Shown here piece by piece: positions 1-7,488 of a stretch of DNA of 16,845 nt. Source of the stretch: an uncultured Alcaligenaceae bacterium. Its GTDB lineage: Bacteria > Pseudomonadota > Gammaproteobacteria > Burkholderiales > Burkholderiaceae_B. How positions within the stretch are numbered: the stretch's first letter is position 1; every line of letters starts with the position of its first letter. The DNA lies in NCBI GenBank assembly GCA_937897265.1, contig CALCPT010000274.1, positions 1 through 16,845 of the forward strand, written 5' to 3'. The notes under the pieces were generated by a model, which was not told the origin of the DNA, ran no database searches, and worked only from the letters and a program-made list of their open reading frames with translations. Position numbers and translations under genes: made by a program.

Positions 1-207
1 GCCGCCGCGGCAGCCGCGCAAGTCAGCGGCGTCAAACGCGTTGACAAGCTCTTTCAAGTCATCTCGCCCGCTGAAGCAAATAAACTCGATGACTCCAATC
101 GCGTCTTTAACAAAAGCACCAGCAGCAACACGACGCCCTTAGGCGAAGCCCCTGCCGCGGCAGCATCATCCAGTGGCGCTGGCGTTGAAGTCATGCCGAT
201 AAAATGA
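1..207 (+). CDS. C-terminal end of an unrecognised protein (5' end outside window)
   Basis: Frame 1 is open from the left edge to a TGA at 205-207, giving 68 residues of a protein whose start lies outside. It opens with an Ala run, continues with a charged segment containing KRVDKLFQVISP and ends in an Ala/Ser/Gly-rich tail closing in EVMPIK. The tail looks low-complexity, and I recognise no domain. The stop overlaps the start of the next gene as ATGA, so the two are probably co-transcribed and translationally coupled. No function is proposed. The frame is supported by the coupling and by amino-acid-like composition, not by homology. Confidence 0.6.
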   Translation, partial: AAAAAAQVSGVKRVDKLFQVISPAEANKLDDSNRVFNKSTSSNTTPLGEAPAAAASSSGAGVEVMPIK

Positions 208-695
208 AAAAATTATTAGGCGCTGCCTTACTGATCGCGCTTGGTGGGCTCGGTGTCTGGCTTTTTGCGACCCCGCTCGCGCAGGCACCCGAGGTCACCT
301 TTTCAACGCTCTCGGGCAAGCAGTTAAAGATGTCTGAACTGCGCGGTAAGGTCGTGCTAGTCAAGTTTTGGGCGACCAGCTGTGTGAGTTGTGTGGCGCA
401 GATGCCTGCAAACATTGAAAACTACGAAAAGTACCACGCACAAGGGTTTGAAATCGTTGCCGTAGCCATGCAGTACGACCCTGCTAACTACGTGATTAAT
501 TTTGTTGAAACGCGTCAACTGCCCTTTACAGTCGCCCTAGATACAGTCGGGCAAGTCGCACGCGCATTCGGCGATGTCAAACTGACGCCAACCGCTTTTC
601 TGATCGATAAAAATGGTCAAATACTCAAGCGCTATTTAGGCGAGTACAACAAAACAGAGTTTCGCGGCACGCTCGAAAAAGCGTTAGCGGGATAA
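204..695 (+). CDS. Membrane-anchored TlpA-like thiol:disulfide oxidoreductase
   Basis: This is a 163-residue thioredoxin-fold protein of the TlpA/ResA (AhpC-TSA/redoxin) type. An uncleaved anchor or signal peptide spans residues about 5-28 (MKK, a Leu/Gly-rich core, then PLAQA), so the catalytic domain should sit in the periplasm. The redox motif is WATSCVSC with Cys60 and Cys63, and the cis-proline is Pro129 in KLTPT. Family members pass reductant to periplasmic thiols, for example in cytochrome c maturation, or reduce disulfides; the partner here is unknown. The ATG at 204 overlaps the upstream TGA, which suggests translational coupling with the partial gene before it. The active-site dipeptide VS differs from the EP or GP seen in many TlpA/ResA proteins, so its redox potential may differ. 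Family is confident, substrate is not. Confidence 0.88.
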   Translation: MKKLLGAALLIALGGLGVWLFATPLAQAPEVTFSTLSGKQLKMSELRGKVVLVKFWATSCVSCVAQMPANIENYEKYHAQGFEIVAVAMQYDPANYVINFVETRQLPFTVALDTVGQVARAFGDVKLTPTAFLIDKNGQILKRYLGEYNKTEFRGTLEKALAG

Positions 696-776
696 TGCGC
701 TTGCCACCCACTACAATTATTCAAATTCACTGACGCCTTTCTTCCCTCAACACGCTTTTACTGTTGCAAACGCCCT

Positions 777-1676
777 ATGACTAGCCAGCCACAATCCACA
801 CAGATGCCTCCAGAAGTCGTTGCAAAAGTTTTGTCTGAAAGCCTGCCCTACATTAAGCGTTTTCATGGCAAAACTATCGTCATCAAATACGGTGGCAACG
901 CCATGACCGAAGAGGTCTTGCAACGCAGTTTTGCGCACGACGTCGTACTGCTTAAGCTGATCGGTCTGAACCCGATCGTGGTGCATGGTGGCGGGCCCCA
1001 AATTGACGAGGCACTACGCCGTATCGGCAAGAAAGGTAATTTTGTACAAGGGATGCGCGTCACCGATGCCGACACCATGGAAGTCGTCGAATGGGTCTTG
1101 GGCGGCCAGGTGCAGCAAGATATCGTGCTCATGATCAACGAGGCTGGCGGTAAAGCCGTTGGCTTAACCGGCAAAGATGGCTGCTTGATTCAAGCTAAAA
1201 AATTGCTGATGCCAAACAAAGAAGATCCCTCTAAACCGCTCGATATCGGCTTTGTGGGTGACATCGAGCACGTTGAACCCGCGGTAGTCAAAGCTCTGCA
1301 AGACGATCAATTTATTCCGGTGATTTCGCCAATCGGCTACGGCGAAGATGGGCTAGCCTACAACATCAATGCCGATGTCGTTGCCGGAAAAATGGCTGAG
1401 GTCTTGGGTGCCGAAAAGCTACTCATGATGACCAATACCCCGGGCGTGCTCGACAAAGACGGCAAGCTGATGCGCTCACTTTCGGCCAAGACAATTGACG
1501 CCTTGTTTGCTGACGGCACAATTTCAGGCGGCATGCTGCCAAAAATATCATCCGCGCTTGATGCGGCGCGCAATGGCGTGAAATCTGTTCACATCGTAGA
1601 CGGTCGCGTTCCACATTGTCTGTTACTTGAAATCTTGACCGACCGCGGCGTCGGCACCATGATTTCGTCGAACTAA
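777..1676 (+). CDS. argB: Acetylglutamate kinase
   Basis: ArgB phosphorylates N-acetyl-L-glutamate at the gamma-carboxyl with ATP, the second step of arginine synthesis, in the cytosol. The 299 residues show the amino-acid kinase fold: a phosphate-binding start with Lys37 in KYGGNAM, the substrate glycine loop HGGGPQID at 70-77, GMRVTD around Arg94, the NINAD segment near 197-200, and a C-terminal ISGGMLPKI. An amphipathic N-terminal helix (about 11-28) precedes the kinase core. This extension is typical of hexameric, arginine-inhibited ArgB such as the Pseudomonas and Thermotoga enzymes and is missing from the 258-residue E. coli enzyme, so feedback inhibition by arginine is inferred. No clear Shine-Dalgarno precedes the ATG at 777. 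An 81-bp gap separates it from the redoxin gene, and no other arg genes are in the window. Confidence 0.97.
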   Translation: MTSQPQSTQMPPEVVAKVLSESLPYIKRFHGKTIVIKYGGNAMTEEVLQRSFAHDVVLLKLIGLNPIVVHGGGPQIDEALRRIGKKGNFVQGMRVTDADTMEVVEWVLGGQVQQDIVLMINEAGGKAVGLTGKDGCLIQAKKLLMPNKEDPSKPLDIGFVGDIEHVEPAVVKALQDDQFIPVISPIGYGEDGLAYNINADVVAGKMAEVLGAEKLLMMTNTPGVLDKDGKLMRSLSAKTIDALFADGTISGGMLPKISSALDAARNGVKSVHIVDGRVPHCLLLEILTDRGVGTMISSN

Positions 1677-1683
1677 GCAGCAG

Positions 1684-2472
1684 GTGCCTCGGCTGCGGTT
1701 TCCTCAGCATCCCCCGGTGCGCTCGCGCCGGGCGGGTGTACATCGCCCCCTGCGAGGTGGGCATACGCTTTCTGGTGCAACGCCAACAGCGCGACAGTCA
1801 CCGGTTTGGCTGTTTGATCTCGATAACACGTTGCACGACACTTCGCACAAAATTTTTCGCGAAATCAATATCGGCATGACCGCCGCAGTCATGGAGACTC
1901 TCGAGCTCGATGAGGCCACCGCAAGCGAGTTGCGCACCCGTTACTATCGACGCTATGGCGCCACACTGCTCGGCTTGGTGCGACATCACAACATCGACCC
2001 TCATGCCTTTTTACAGCGCAGCCATGCGTTTGATATCGCTCCGTTAGTCAAAGCCGAACGAGGCTTGCGCGATAAGCTCACTCGCTTGCCAGGGCGTAAA
2101 GTCTTGTTCACAAATGCACCTCTGCATTACGCACGGGCAGTGCTCAAACACCTGGGGATTCTGCGCTGCTTTGACCACCTCTGGGGCATCGAACAAATGC
2201 AGTTTTTAGGGCGTTTTCGGCCCAAACCCTCAGTGGCCTTAATGCGGCACATCCTTGCCCATGAGGGCGTACACCCAAGGCGCGCCGTGCTGGTTGAAGA
2301 CACGGTCGAAAACCTGCGCAGCGCGCGAAAAGCGGGCCTGCGAACGGTTCATGTTTTTCATCCGGGGTCACCCTTTGGCCGATTCAAAAACGGACGCCCC
2401 CATTTTGTCGACTTACGGGTAAACTGCATTGGCGATTTATTGTTGCAAAAACGCCCCCTACGAAGCGTATAA
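1684..2472 (+). CDS. Pyrimidine 5'-nucleotidase-like HAD hydrolase
   Basis: This is a HAD-superfamily phosphatase of the YjjG/SDT1 pyrimidine 5'-nucleotidase group, expected to dephosphorylate nucleoside monophosphates in the cytosol. Counting from 1684, motif I is FDLDNTLHDT with nucleophile Asp45 and Asp47, motif II is LFTNAP (Thr143), motif III is the Lys at about 181 in RPKPS, and motif IV is VLVEDTVEN (Glu205, Asp206). A helical cap lies between motifs I and II. The start is uncertain. No in-frame ATG precedes motif I; GTG codons lie at 1684 and 1717. The first 40 residues from 1684 are Arg/Pro-rich and look unlike a conserved domain, so the true protein may start at 1717. It follows argB by only 7 bases, with a strong hairpin (1713-1732) in between. 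Family is secure; substrate and start are not. Confidence 0.85.
   Translation: MPRLRFPQHPPVRSRRAGVHRPLRGGHTLSGATPTARQSPVWLFDLDNTLHDTSHKIFREINIGMTAAVMETLELDEATASELRTRYYRRYGATLLGLVRHHNIDPHAFLQRSHAFDIAPLVKAERGLRDKLTRLPGRKVLFTNAPLHYARAVLKHLGILRCFDHLWGIEQMQFLGRFRPKPSVALMRHILAHEGVHPRRAVLVEDTVENLRSARKAGLRTVHVFHPGSPFGRFKNGRPHFVDLRVNCIGDLLLQKRPLRSV
1713..1732 (+). promoter_or_regulatory. Strong GC hairpin after argB, at the nucleotidase start
   Basis: The sequence CCCGGTG at 1713-1719 pairs with CGCCGGG at 1726-1732 (six Watson-Crick pairs and one G-U) across a 6-base loop. It lies 37 bases after the argB stop and covers the GTG at 1717, one of two candidate starts of the nucleotidase. There is no following T-tract, so it is not a standard intrinsic terminator. 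It could limit translation or stabilise the argB mRNA end, or simply be coding. The pairing is seen; the role is inference. Confidence 0.35.
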
Positions 2473-2497
2473 GTCACATCCGATTGTTTAATCCTTC

Positions 2498-3091
2498 ATG
2501 TTGCGCGAGATGACCATGTCAGTCAAAACAGGCGAACGCAAACATCAGATCCTGCAGATGCTGGCAGAAATGCTCGAGCAACCCAGAGCAGCTCGCATCA
2601 CCACAGCCGCCTTAGCGGCTCGCCTGCAGTGCTCAGAAGCAGCCCTCTATCGACACTTTGCCAGTAAAGCGCAAATGTTTGAGGGTCTGTTTGAGTTTAT
2701 TGAAACCACCATTTTTACCTTGGTCAATCAAATCGTTGCCAGTGAAACCAATGGTGTCGAGCAAGCGCGAAAAATAGCAGTCATGCTGGTGACTTTTGCC
2801 GAGCGCAATCGCGGAATGACACGCTTACTAAGCGGCGATGCGCTTGTCACAGAAGACGAACGGCTGCAAGCCCGCGTCAGTCAAATTACCGAGCGCATTG
2901 AAAGCACGTTTAAACAGTCGCTGCGCAGTGCGCTCACTGGCGGCACTCTTGCTGCGACCACTGAGATCACGCCGATGGCGACACTGTTAACGCATTGCGT
3001 GCTGGGTAGCTGGCTGCGCTTTGCCCAGAGTCGCTGGCAGGCGACTCCCACTACACACATCGACGCGCAACTGCGTTTGATTTTGGGCTAG
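2498..3091 (+). CDS. slmA: Nucleoid occlusion factor SlmA (TetR family)
   Basis: SlmA is a DNA-binding antagonist of FtsZ polymerisation that keeps division septa off the nucleoid. The 197 residues match the family in length (E. coli 198). The TetR-type helix-turn-helix lies at about 34-60 (ITTAALAARL, then SEAALYRHFASK, then MF), where SEAALYRHF is a hallmark of SlmA. FEFIE follows, and the ligand-type domain carries ERNRGMTRLLSGDAL and a conserved RLQARVSQ segment. Three in-frame ATGs compete (2498, 2510, 2516). The last has GAG six bases upstream and gives an N-terminus closest to family length without the MLREMT prefix. The gene follows the nucleotidase by 25 bases and converges with moeB. 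In some Gammaproteobacteria slmA sits near dut or pyrE; here its neighbour is a nucleotidase. Confidence 0.93.
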   Translation: MLREMTMSVKTGERKHQILQMLAEMLEQPRAARITTAALAARLQCSEAALYRHFASKAQMFEGLFEFIETTIFTLVNQIVASETNGVEQARKIAVMLVTFAERNRGMTRLLSGDALVTEDERLQARVSQITERIESTFKQSLRSALTGGTLAATTEITPMATLLTHCVLGSWLRFAQSRWQATPTTHIDAQLRLILG

Positions 3092-3155
3092 CCGCCAACA
3101 ACCACAACGTGGCTTAGCTTTGGGCTAGCGGTCAATCATCACAACGTGCTCAGGG
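3082..3155 (+). repeat. Imperfect tandem duplication, period 37 bp
   Basis: Two adjacent units of 37 bp (3082-3118 and 3119-3155) both begin TTTGGGCTAGC and share ACAACGT at the same offset. Over the first 29 positions I count 5 mismatches, and the last 8 positions diverge. The first unit includes the last codons and stop of slmA, so the second looks like a duplicated gene end now in the spacer between the convergent slmA and moeB. The repeat is read directly; its origin by duplication is inference. Confidence 0.7.
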
Positions 3156-3162
3156 TTGAGCA
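3147..3162. terminator. Hairpin in the slmA/moeB convergent spacer
   Basis: TGCTCA (3147-3152) and TGAGCA (3157-3162) form a perfect 6-bp stem with a 4-base GGGT loop. It lies between two converging genes, where a bidirectional terminator is expected. No T-tract follows on either strand, so an intrinsic terminator is doubtful; it could protect a 3' end or flank Rho-dependent termination. Confidence 0.3.
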
Positions 3163-3192
3163 GCTAGGGGGCTCGCACGTTCGCGTCAAATC

Positions 3193-3954
3193 CTACTTGC
3201 TTGCCAAGCGCTGGGAGCACACTGGGCAGCCCGGATCGCGCTGCACTTTCACACGATGCCAGTCCATCTCGAAGGCATCCAGAATCAGCAACTGGCCCTT
3301 CAAAGACTGTCCGACCTGCGCTAACACTTTAATCGCCTCGGCTGCTTGCATACTGCCAATGATGCCAACCAGCGGGGCAAAGACGCCCGTCGAGGCACAG
3401 GTAATTGCCTCGACATCTTCGGCCTCAGGAAACAAGCAGTGATAGCAAGGTGCCGCGGGATCGCGCGGATCGAATACGCTAATTTGTCCTTCAAACCGAA
3501 TGGCTGCACCCGAGACCAAGGGAGTATTGTGTTTCACGCAAGCGCGATTGATTGCATGGCGGGTTGCAAAATTATCGGTGCAATCTAACACGACATCCAC
3601 TTGAGCGATCTGCGCATCGAGCGACTCGGCGTCCATGCGCGTGGTAAGCGTCTGAACAACGATATCTGGATTGAGTGCGAGCATCGTCTCGCGTCCTGAC
3701 TCGGCTTTTAAGGTACCGAGACGGCTGGTGTTGTGCAAAATCTGCCGCTGCAAATTACTGATCTCAACCGTGTCGTGATCAGCCAAAACAATCGTGCCAA
3801 CGCCGGCTGAGGCCAAATACATCGCAGCAGGCGAACCCAGCCCTCCAGCACCGACGACCAAGGCCTTGCCCGCTAGAAGCTTTTCTTGTCCCTCAATGCC
3901 AAACTCATCAAGCAAAATGTGTCTGGCATAGCGAAGCAATTGCGCATCGTTCAT
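3193..3954 (-). CDS. moeB: MoeB/ThiF-family sulfur-carrier adenylyltransferase
   Basis: This is an E1-like enzyme that adenylates the C-terminal Gly-Gly of a small sulfur carrier: MoaD in molybdenum-cofactor synthesis, ThiS in thiamine synthesis, or a related carrier. The 253 residues show the nucleotide-binding GAGGLGS (35-41), the Asp/Arg adenylation segment DHDTVEISNLQRQ (59-71), CTDN (125-128), Cys186 in AITCASTG, and a structural zinc site from C170/C173 and C243/C246. There is no fused rhodanese domain. Length and motifs fit both MoeB and ThiF; MoeB is preferred from overall form, but ThiF or a dual role remains possible because no moaD, moaE or thiS lies nearby. Its ATG at 3954 overlaps the ctpA stop as ATGA, so it should be translated by coupling as the last gene of the gpmA-envC-ctpA run. 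Confidence 0.88.
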   Translation of the reverse strand: MNDAQLLRYARHILLDEFGIEGQEKLLAGKALVVGAGGLGSPAAMYLASAGVGTIVLADHDTVEISNLQRQILHNTSRLGTLKAESGRETMLALNPDIVVQTLTTRMDAESLDAQIAQVDVVLDCTDNFATRHAINRACVKHNTPLVSGAAIRFEGQISVFDPRDPAAPCYHCLFPEAEDVEAITCASTGVFAPLVGIIGSMQAAEAIKVLAQVGQSLKGQLLILDAFEMDWHRVKVQRDPGCPVCSQRLASK

Positions 3955-5357
3955 TTGGTCGTCTTAGCACCCTCGCTCGTCTGAGCGGTGTTGGCAGCTT
4001 TAGGCGGAGCCACTGCTTTTTGCAGCGGCTTACCATCTAAGAAATTGATCGCTTGCTGCAACTGGAAATCTTCAGGCGTACCAAACGTGAACGTTTTAGT
4101 GGTGTCGGCTAAGGGCGGCTGATCAGCGGTTCCTTTGACTTCAGCTTCGTTTTGGCGGTTACTGAGGTGACGCTGCAAATCAGCTTCGCGCGGCACTCTG
4201 AATAAATCACCCTCAGCCGTATCGGCCACGACTTCGTCTGGAACGATACCAGTGGCCTGAATGGAGCGACCCTTTGGTGTGTAGTAGCGCGAAGTGGTCA
4301 GTTTGATCGCTGTGTTTTCAGAGATCGGCAAAATCACCTGTACCGAGCCTTTACCAAAGGTACGGTTACCCATGATCGTGGCACGCTTATGATCTTGCAA
4401 CGCACCCGCCACAATCTCAGACGCCGAGGCAGAGCCCACATTCACCAATACGACCATCGGCACAGTTTTTACCCAGGCAGGCAAACCAGACAGATAGTCA
4501 GACTCGCCACGCGCATAATCTGACGCAACCGCCAGATATTTGTGCTTTGAATCAGGCGCACGACCATCGGTAGACACCACAAGCGCATTCGGCTCGAGAA
4601 ACGCCGCCGACACTCCAATCGCGCTATTTAACAAGCCGCCCGGATCATTACGCAGATCAAGAATCAACGCGCGGGGCGCACCTTTCACGCTGAGGTCTTT
4701 GAGATGGCGAACCAGATCTGAACCGGTTTTTTCTTGGAACTGTGCAATTCGCACGTAACCAATATTGTTGTCGAGCATTTTGCTGCGCACACTGCGCACG
4801 CGAATGGTATCGCGAATGATTTTGATGACGAGAGGTTGCGCCTGGCCCTGCCGAATGATCGACAGCGTGATCTGCGTTTTCACAGGACCACGCATCATCT
4901 TGACCGCTTCGGTCAGCGACAACCCTTTGGTTGACGTGTCGTTAATTTTTGAAATCAAATCACCAGCCCGAATGCCAGCCCGCGCAGCGGGGGTATCTTC
5001 GATAGGCGAAATCACTTTGATCATGCCATCTTCGGTACCGACTTCAATCCCCAGTCCACCAAACTCGCCCTGCGTGGCGGTTTGCATTTCTTTGAACGCA
5101 TCGGCATCCAGATACGCCGAGTGCGGATCAAGATCAGACAGCATCCCAGCGATCGCGCCATCAATCAGCTTTTTATCGGTGACAGGTTCGACGTAATTAT
5201 TTTTAATCGCAGACAACACATTTGAAAATTGTCTTAATTCGTCAAGCGGCAGGGGAGCGCCACGCTGCGCGAGCGCGGTAATGCCCATGCTGAGCAAGAT
5301 GCCGGCCACAATACCAACCGAGACCAGACCAAAACCATGTATTTTGCGAGTGCCCAT
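3951..5357 (-). CDS. ctpA: Carboxy-terminal processing protease CtpA (S41A)
   Basis: This is a periplasmic serine protease that trims or degrades proteins from exposed C-termini and in Proteobacteria often controls peptidoglycan hydrolases. Starting at the ATG at 5357 (AGGAA five bases upstream) it has 468 residues; an ATG 33 bases further upstream is open but lacks that site. Order: signal or anchor (about 7-30), N-terminal helical part with DPHSAYL (77-83), PDZ domain (about 95-180, with GGLGIEV and ARAGIRAGD), and a split protease core. The catalytic Ser311 in GSASASE, Glu314 and Lys336 in FGKGSVQ keep the family's 25-residue Ser-Lys spacing, so the enzyme should be active. The C-terminal tail is Ala/Lys/Thr-rich. 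It lies 57 bases after envC and overlaps moeB, and adjacency to envC suggests a joint role in wall remodelling. Confidence 0.95.
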   Translation of the reverse strand: MGTRKIHGFGLVSVGIVAGILLSMGITALAQRGAPLPLDELRQFSNVLSAIKNNYVEPVTDKKLIDGAIAGMLSDLDPHSAYLDADAFKEMQTATQGEFGGLGIEVGTEDGMIKVISPIEDTPAARAGIRAGDLISKINDTSTKGLSLTEAVKMMRGPVKTQITLSIIRQGQAQPLVIKIIRDTIRVRSVRSKMLDNNIGYVRIAQFQEKTGSDLVRHLKDLSVKGAPRALILDLRNDPGGLLNSAIGVSAAFLEPNALVVSTDGRAPDSKHKYLAVASDYARGESDYLSGLPAWVKTVPMVVLVNVGSASASEIVAGALQDHKRATIMGNRTFGKGSVQVILPISENTAIKLTTSRYYTPKGRSIQATGIVPDEVVADTAEGDLFRVPREADLQRHLSNRQNEAEVKGTADQPPLADTTKTFTFGTPEDFQLQQAINFLDGKPLQKAVAPPKAANTAQTSEGAKTTK

Positions 5358-5407
5358 GCACGTTCCTGAGTTAAAAACTGTTGAAGCCAACCTCTTGCAG
5401 CCGCGCC

Positions 5408-5423
5408 GCGCGCCTTAGCGCGC
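5408..5423 (-). promoter_or_regulatory. GC hairpin with the envC stop codon in its loop
   Basis: GCGCGC at 5418-5423 pairs with GCGCGC at 5408-5413 around a 4-base loop that contains the TAA stop of envC (5415-5417). In the direction of transcription it is followed by a GC-rich stretch with no T-run, so it is not a classical terminator. It could slow 3' exonucleases and set the relative output of envC and ctpA. The pairing is seen; the role is inferred. Confidence 0.4.
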
Positions 5424-6731
5424 CAAAAGCTGAACCGGGTCAACGGCTGACCCGCGATGCCGTATCTCGAAGTATAGGGCCGAATCCACCTGCCCACCGG
5501 TACTTCCTGCAAGGGCAATCGTCTCTCCGGTTTGAACAGTATCGCCGACTTGCTTAAGCAAACTTTGGTTATACGCGTAGACGCTCAAATATTGCTCACC
5601 GTGGTCAATAATGATCAGATTACCAAAACCTCGCAACCAGTTTGCGTAGACCACCGTGCCGGATGCCACCACTTGTACCGAGGCCCCCTCGGTGGCACGC
5701 AACAACACGCCGCGCCACACGCCGCCTTCGGGGCGGTCGGTCCCGAAGCGGGCCATCACCTGGCCCTTGACCGGCCAACGTAAGCCTGGCTTGAGGCCAA
5801 CCCCTACGGCGCCTGTTGTCGCTTGGGTTTCAGGTGGGCGGGCGGCCGCAGCGGCCCGCGCTTGCTCTTCTTGGCGTTCTTTGGCCCGGCTCGCTTCCTG
5901 CGCCTTGCGCCGAGCAAGCTCTTCTTGGCGTGCTTGCTCGGCCTGACGTGCGACCTCGGCTTTCCGAGCGCTTTCAGCGGCCTCGCGTGCGGCCTGCAAT
6001 TGCCCAGCAAGGTCATCGACCAAGTCAGACAGGCGCTTATCGTCACGCCCAAGCGTCGCCGCTTCGGCGCGCTGAGCCTGTAACTGCCCCTCAATGCGAG
6101 CCAACACCGTGGCTCGCTCTTTCTTTTGCGCGTCAAGTAAGGTTTTTTGCTCGGTGGTTTCTTGCACCAATCGAACCACATCCTGCCTGCGCAACTCAGT
6201 TTTTGCCTCGAGCTCGGCCAACCGGTCGATTTCTTGCTTGACCGCCGTGACCGCCGCTGACCGCGCCCGAGAGATGTAATCCAAATAGGTCAAATCGCGC
6301 CCAATCTGCTGCGGGTCATCGCCGGATAACAGGGCCGTCCAAGGCGACAAGCCGCTTGAATACTGTTTGCGCAATTGGTTAGACAATTCGTCGCGCCGCA
6401 TCACCAAAATACCGAACTGGCGCTTGAATTGAATTTGCAATTCGTCGAGGTCAGCTTGCGCCTGACGTAACTGGGTTGCCAACTCGCCCAGCCGCCGTGT
6501 GATCACTGAAATTGCGGCCTCTGAGGCTTGCAGCGCGTCGGAAGCCTCTTTGCGCTTCGCCTCACGTTCATCGAGTTCTTTTTGCAAGGTTGCAATACGA
6601 ACACGCAGCTCGGCTCGCTCACGCTCTGTCTGAGCCTGTTTTGCAGCAATTTCAGCGGTTGTGGCCCAAACAGCACCACAGACCGCTAACCCACTGAGCG
6701 CCCCACTCAGCCACCGCGTGAGTTGGCGCAT
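5415..6731 (-). CDS. envC: EnvC-like amidase activator (degenerate LytM/M23 domain)
   Basis: EnvC is a periplasmic activator of the septal N-acetylmuramyl-L-alanine amidases (AmiA/AmiB in E. coli, AmiC-type in many betaproteobacteria) needed for daughter-cell separation. From the ATG at 6731 it has 438 residues; an upstream extension rich in Arg is open but improbable. A signal peptide spans about 1-24, a long coiled coil about 25-295 (very rich in Ala, Glu, Arg, Gln), and a LytM domain 318-438. The zinc ligands of true M23 peptidases are absent: the HxGxD region reads WRGVLL (339-344), the HxH position reads YAYNQS, and the last part is LYFEIRHRG. E. coli EnvC shows the same replacements, so this is an activator rather than a hydrolase. 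It starts 4 bases after gpmA ends, with AAGG inside gpmA as probable ribosome site. Confidence 0.93.
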   Translation of the reverse strand: MRQLTRWLSGALSGLAVCGAVWATTAEIAAKQAQTERERAELRVRIATLQKELDEREAKRKEASDALQASEAAISVITRRLGELATQLRQAQADLDELQIQFKRQFGILVMRRDELSNQLRKQYSSGLSPWTALLSGDDPQQIGRDLTYLDYISRARSAAVTAVKQEIDRLAELEAKTELRRQDVVRLVQETTEQKTLLDAQKKERATVLARIEGQLQAQRAEAATLGRDDKRLSDLVDDLAGQLQAAREAAESARKAEVARQAEQARQEELARRKAQEASRAKERQEEQARAAAAARPPETQATTGAVGVGLKPGLRWPVKGQVMARFGTDRPEGGVWRGVLLRATEGASVQVVASGTVVYANWLRGFGNLIIIDHGEQYLSVYAYNQSLLKQVGDTVQTGETIALAGSTGGQVDSALYFEIRHRGSAVDPVQLLAR

Positions 6732-6735
6732 CAAG

Positions 6736-7488
6736 TTAAGCCTTTTTTGCCTTGCCCTGCGCCGCAACCGCCGCCATCGCAGCCTCAATTTCAGCGGGGT
6801 CGCCCAGGTAGTAATGCTTGATCGGCTTTAAGTCTTGATCAAGTTCATACACCAGGGGCTGCCCAGTGGGAATATTCAGATGAACAATCTCGTCATCTGA
6901 CACACCATCAAGATGTTTAATCAAGGCCCGCAAGCTGTTGCCATGGGCGGCCACGAGCACCCGTCGACCGGCGCGGATGGCAGGTGCAATGCTGTCGCTC
7001 CAGAAGGGTAAAACCCGTGCCACGGTGTCTTTCAAACACTCGGTGGCCGGCAGCTGCTCGGGGGTGAGCTTGCTGTAACGCGGATCAAAGCGGGGGTGAC
7101 GCTGATCGTCTAAGGCGATCGGATTTGGCGCGATCGCGTAAGCGCGGCGCCAAATTAACACTTGTTCGTCGCCATACTGAGCTGCCATTTCGGCCTTATT
7201 TAAGCCTTGAAGATCACCGTAATGCCTTTCGTTCAGGCGCCAGCTATTGTGCACCGGCACGTACATCGTCCCCATGGCATCAAGCGCCAGCCATAGCGTA
7301 CGAATCGCACGCGTGAGCACCGAGGTATACGCTAAATCGAAGCCGTAGCCTTTCTCTTTGAGCAAGTCGCCCGCTTTGCGCGCCTGTTCGCGCCCCGCCT
7401 CGGTCAAATCAACATCGGTCCAGCCGGTGAAGCGGTTTTCGAGGTTCCATTGGCTTTCGCCGTGACGCATTAAGACTAATTTATACAT
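6736..7488 (-). CDS. gpmA: 2,3-bisphosphoglycerate-dependent phosphoglycerate mutase
   Basis: GpmA interconverts 3- and 2-phosphoglycerate in glycolysis and gluconeogenesis through a phosphohistidine, in the cytosol. The ATG at 7488 gives 250 residues, the usual length; a GTG at 7497 would add three residues that lack family support. Visible motifs are [10 protein letters not shown] with His9 as the phosphorylated residue, [31 protein letters not shown] with acid Glu87, and [10 protein letters not shown] with second His182. The tail is Ala/Lys-rich (AAQGKAKKA), as in Bordetella-type homologues. It is the first gene of the gpmA-envC-ctpA-moeB run and diverges from the rhodanese gene. In E. coli the equivalent place upstream of envC is taken by the unrelated cofactor-independent mutase GpmM. 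Confidence 0.96.
   Translation of the reverse strand: MYKLVLMRHGESQWNLENRFTGWTDVDLTEAGREQARKAGDLLKEKGYGFDLAYTSVLTRAIRTLWLALDAMGTMYVPVHNSWRLNERHYGDLQGLNKAEMAAQYGDEQVLIWRRAYAIAPNPIALDDQRHPRFDPRYSKLTPEQLPATECLKDTVARVLPFWSDSIAPAIRAGRRVLVAAHGNSLRALIKHLDGVSDDEIVHLNIPTGQPLVYELDQDLKPIKHYYLGDPAEIEAAMAAVAAQGKAKKA

Noticed and set aside
1423..1764. 113-codon - strand frame antisense to argB
   Set aside because: Opposite to a clear acetylglutamate kinase gene; its composition is Arg/Cys/Ser-rich, as expected for a shadow frame.
3146..3588. Two + strand frames antisense to the end of moeB
   Set aside because: They overlap the zinc-site and C-terminal coding region of moeB in the opposite sense and have no family features.
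4765..5196. 143-codon + strand frame antisense to ctpA
   Set aside because: It lies wholly within a confidently assigned S41 protease gene, has no recognisable motif and no upstream ribosome site.
5804..6241. Long open frames on the + strand, and a second - strand frame, within envC
   Set aside because: They mirror the GC-rich Ala/Glu/Arg coiled-coil codons of envC. They show no domain, no ribosome site and Arg/Pro/Cys-heavy composition.
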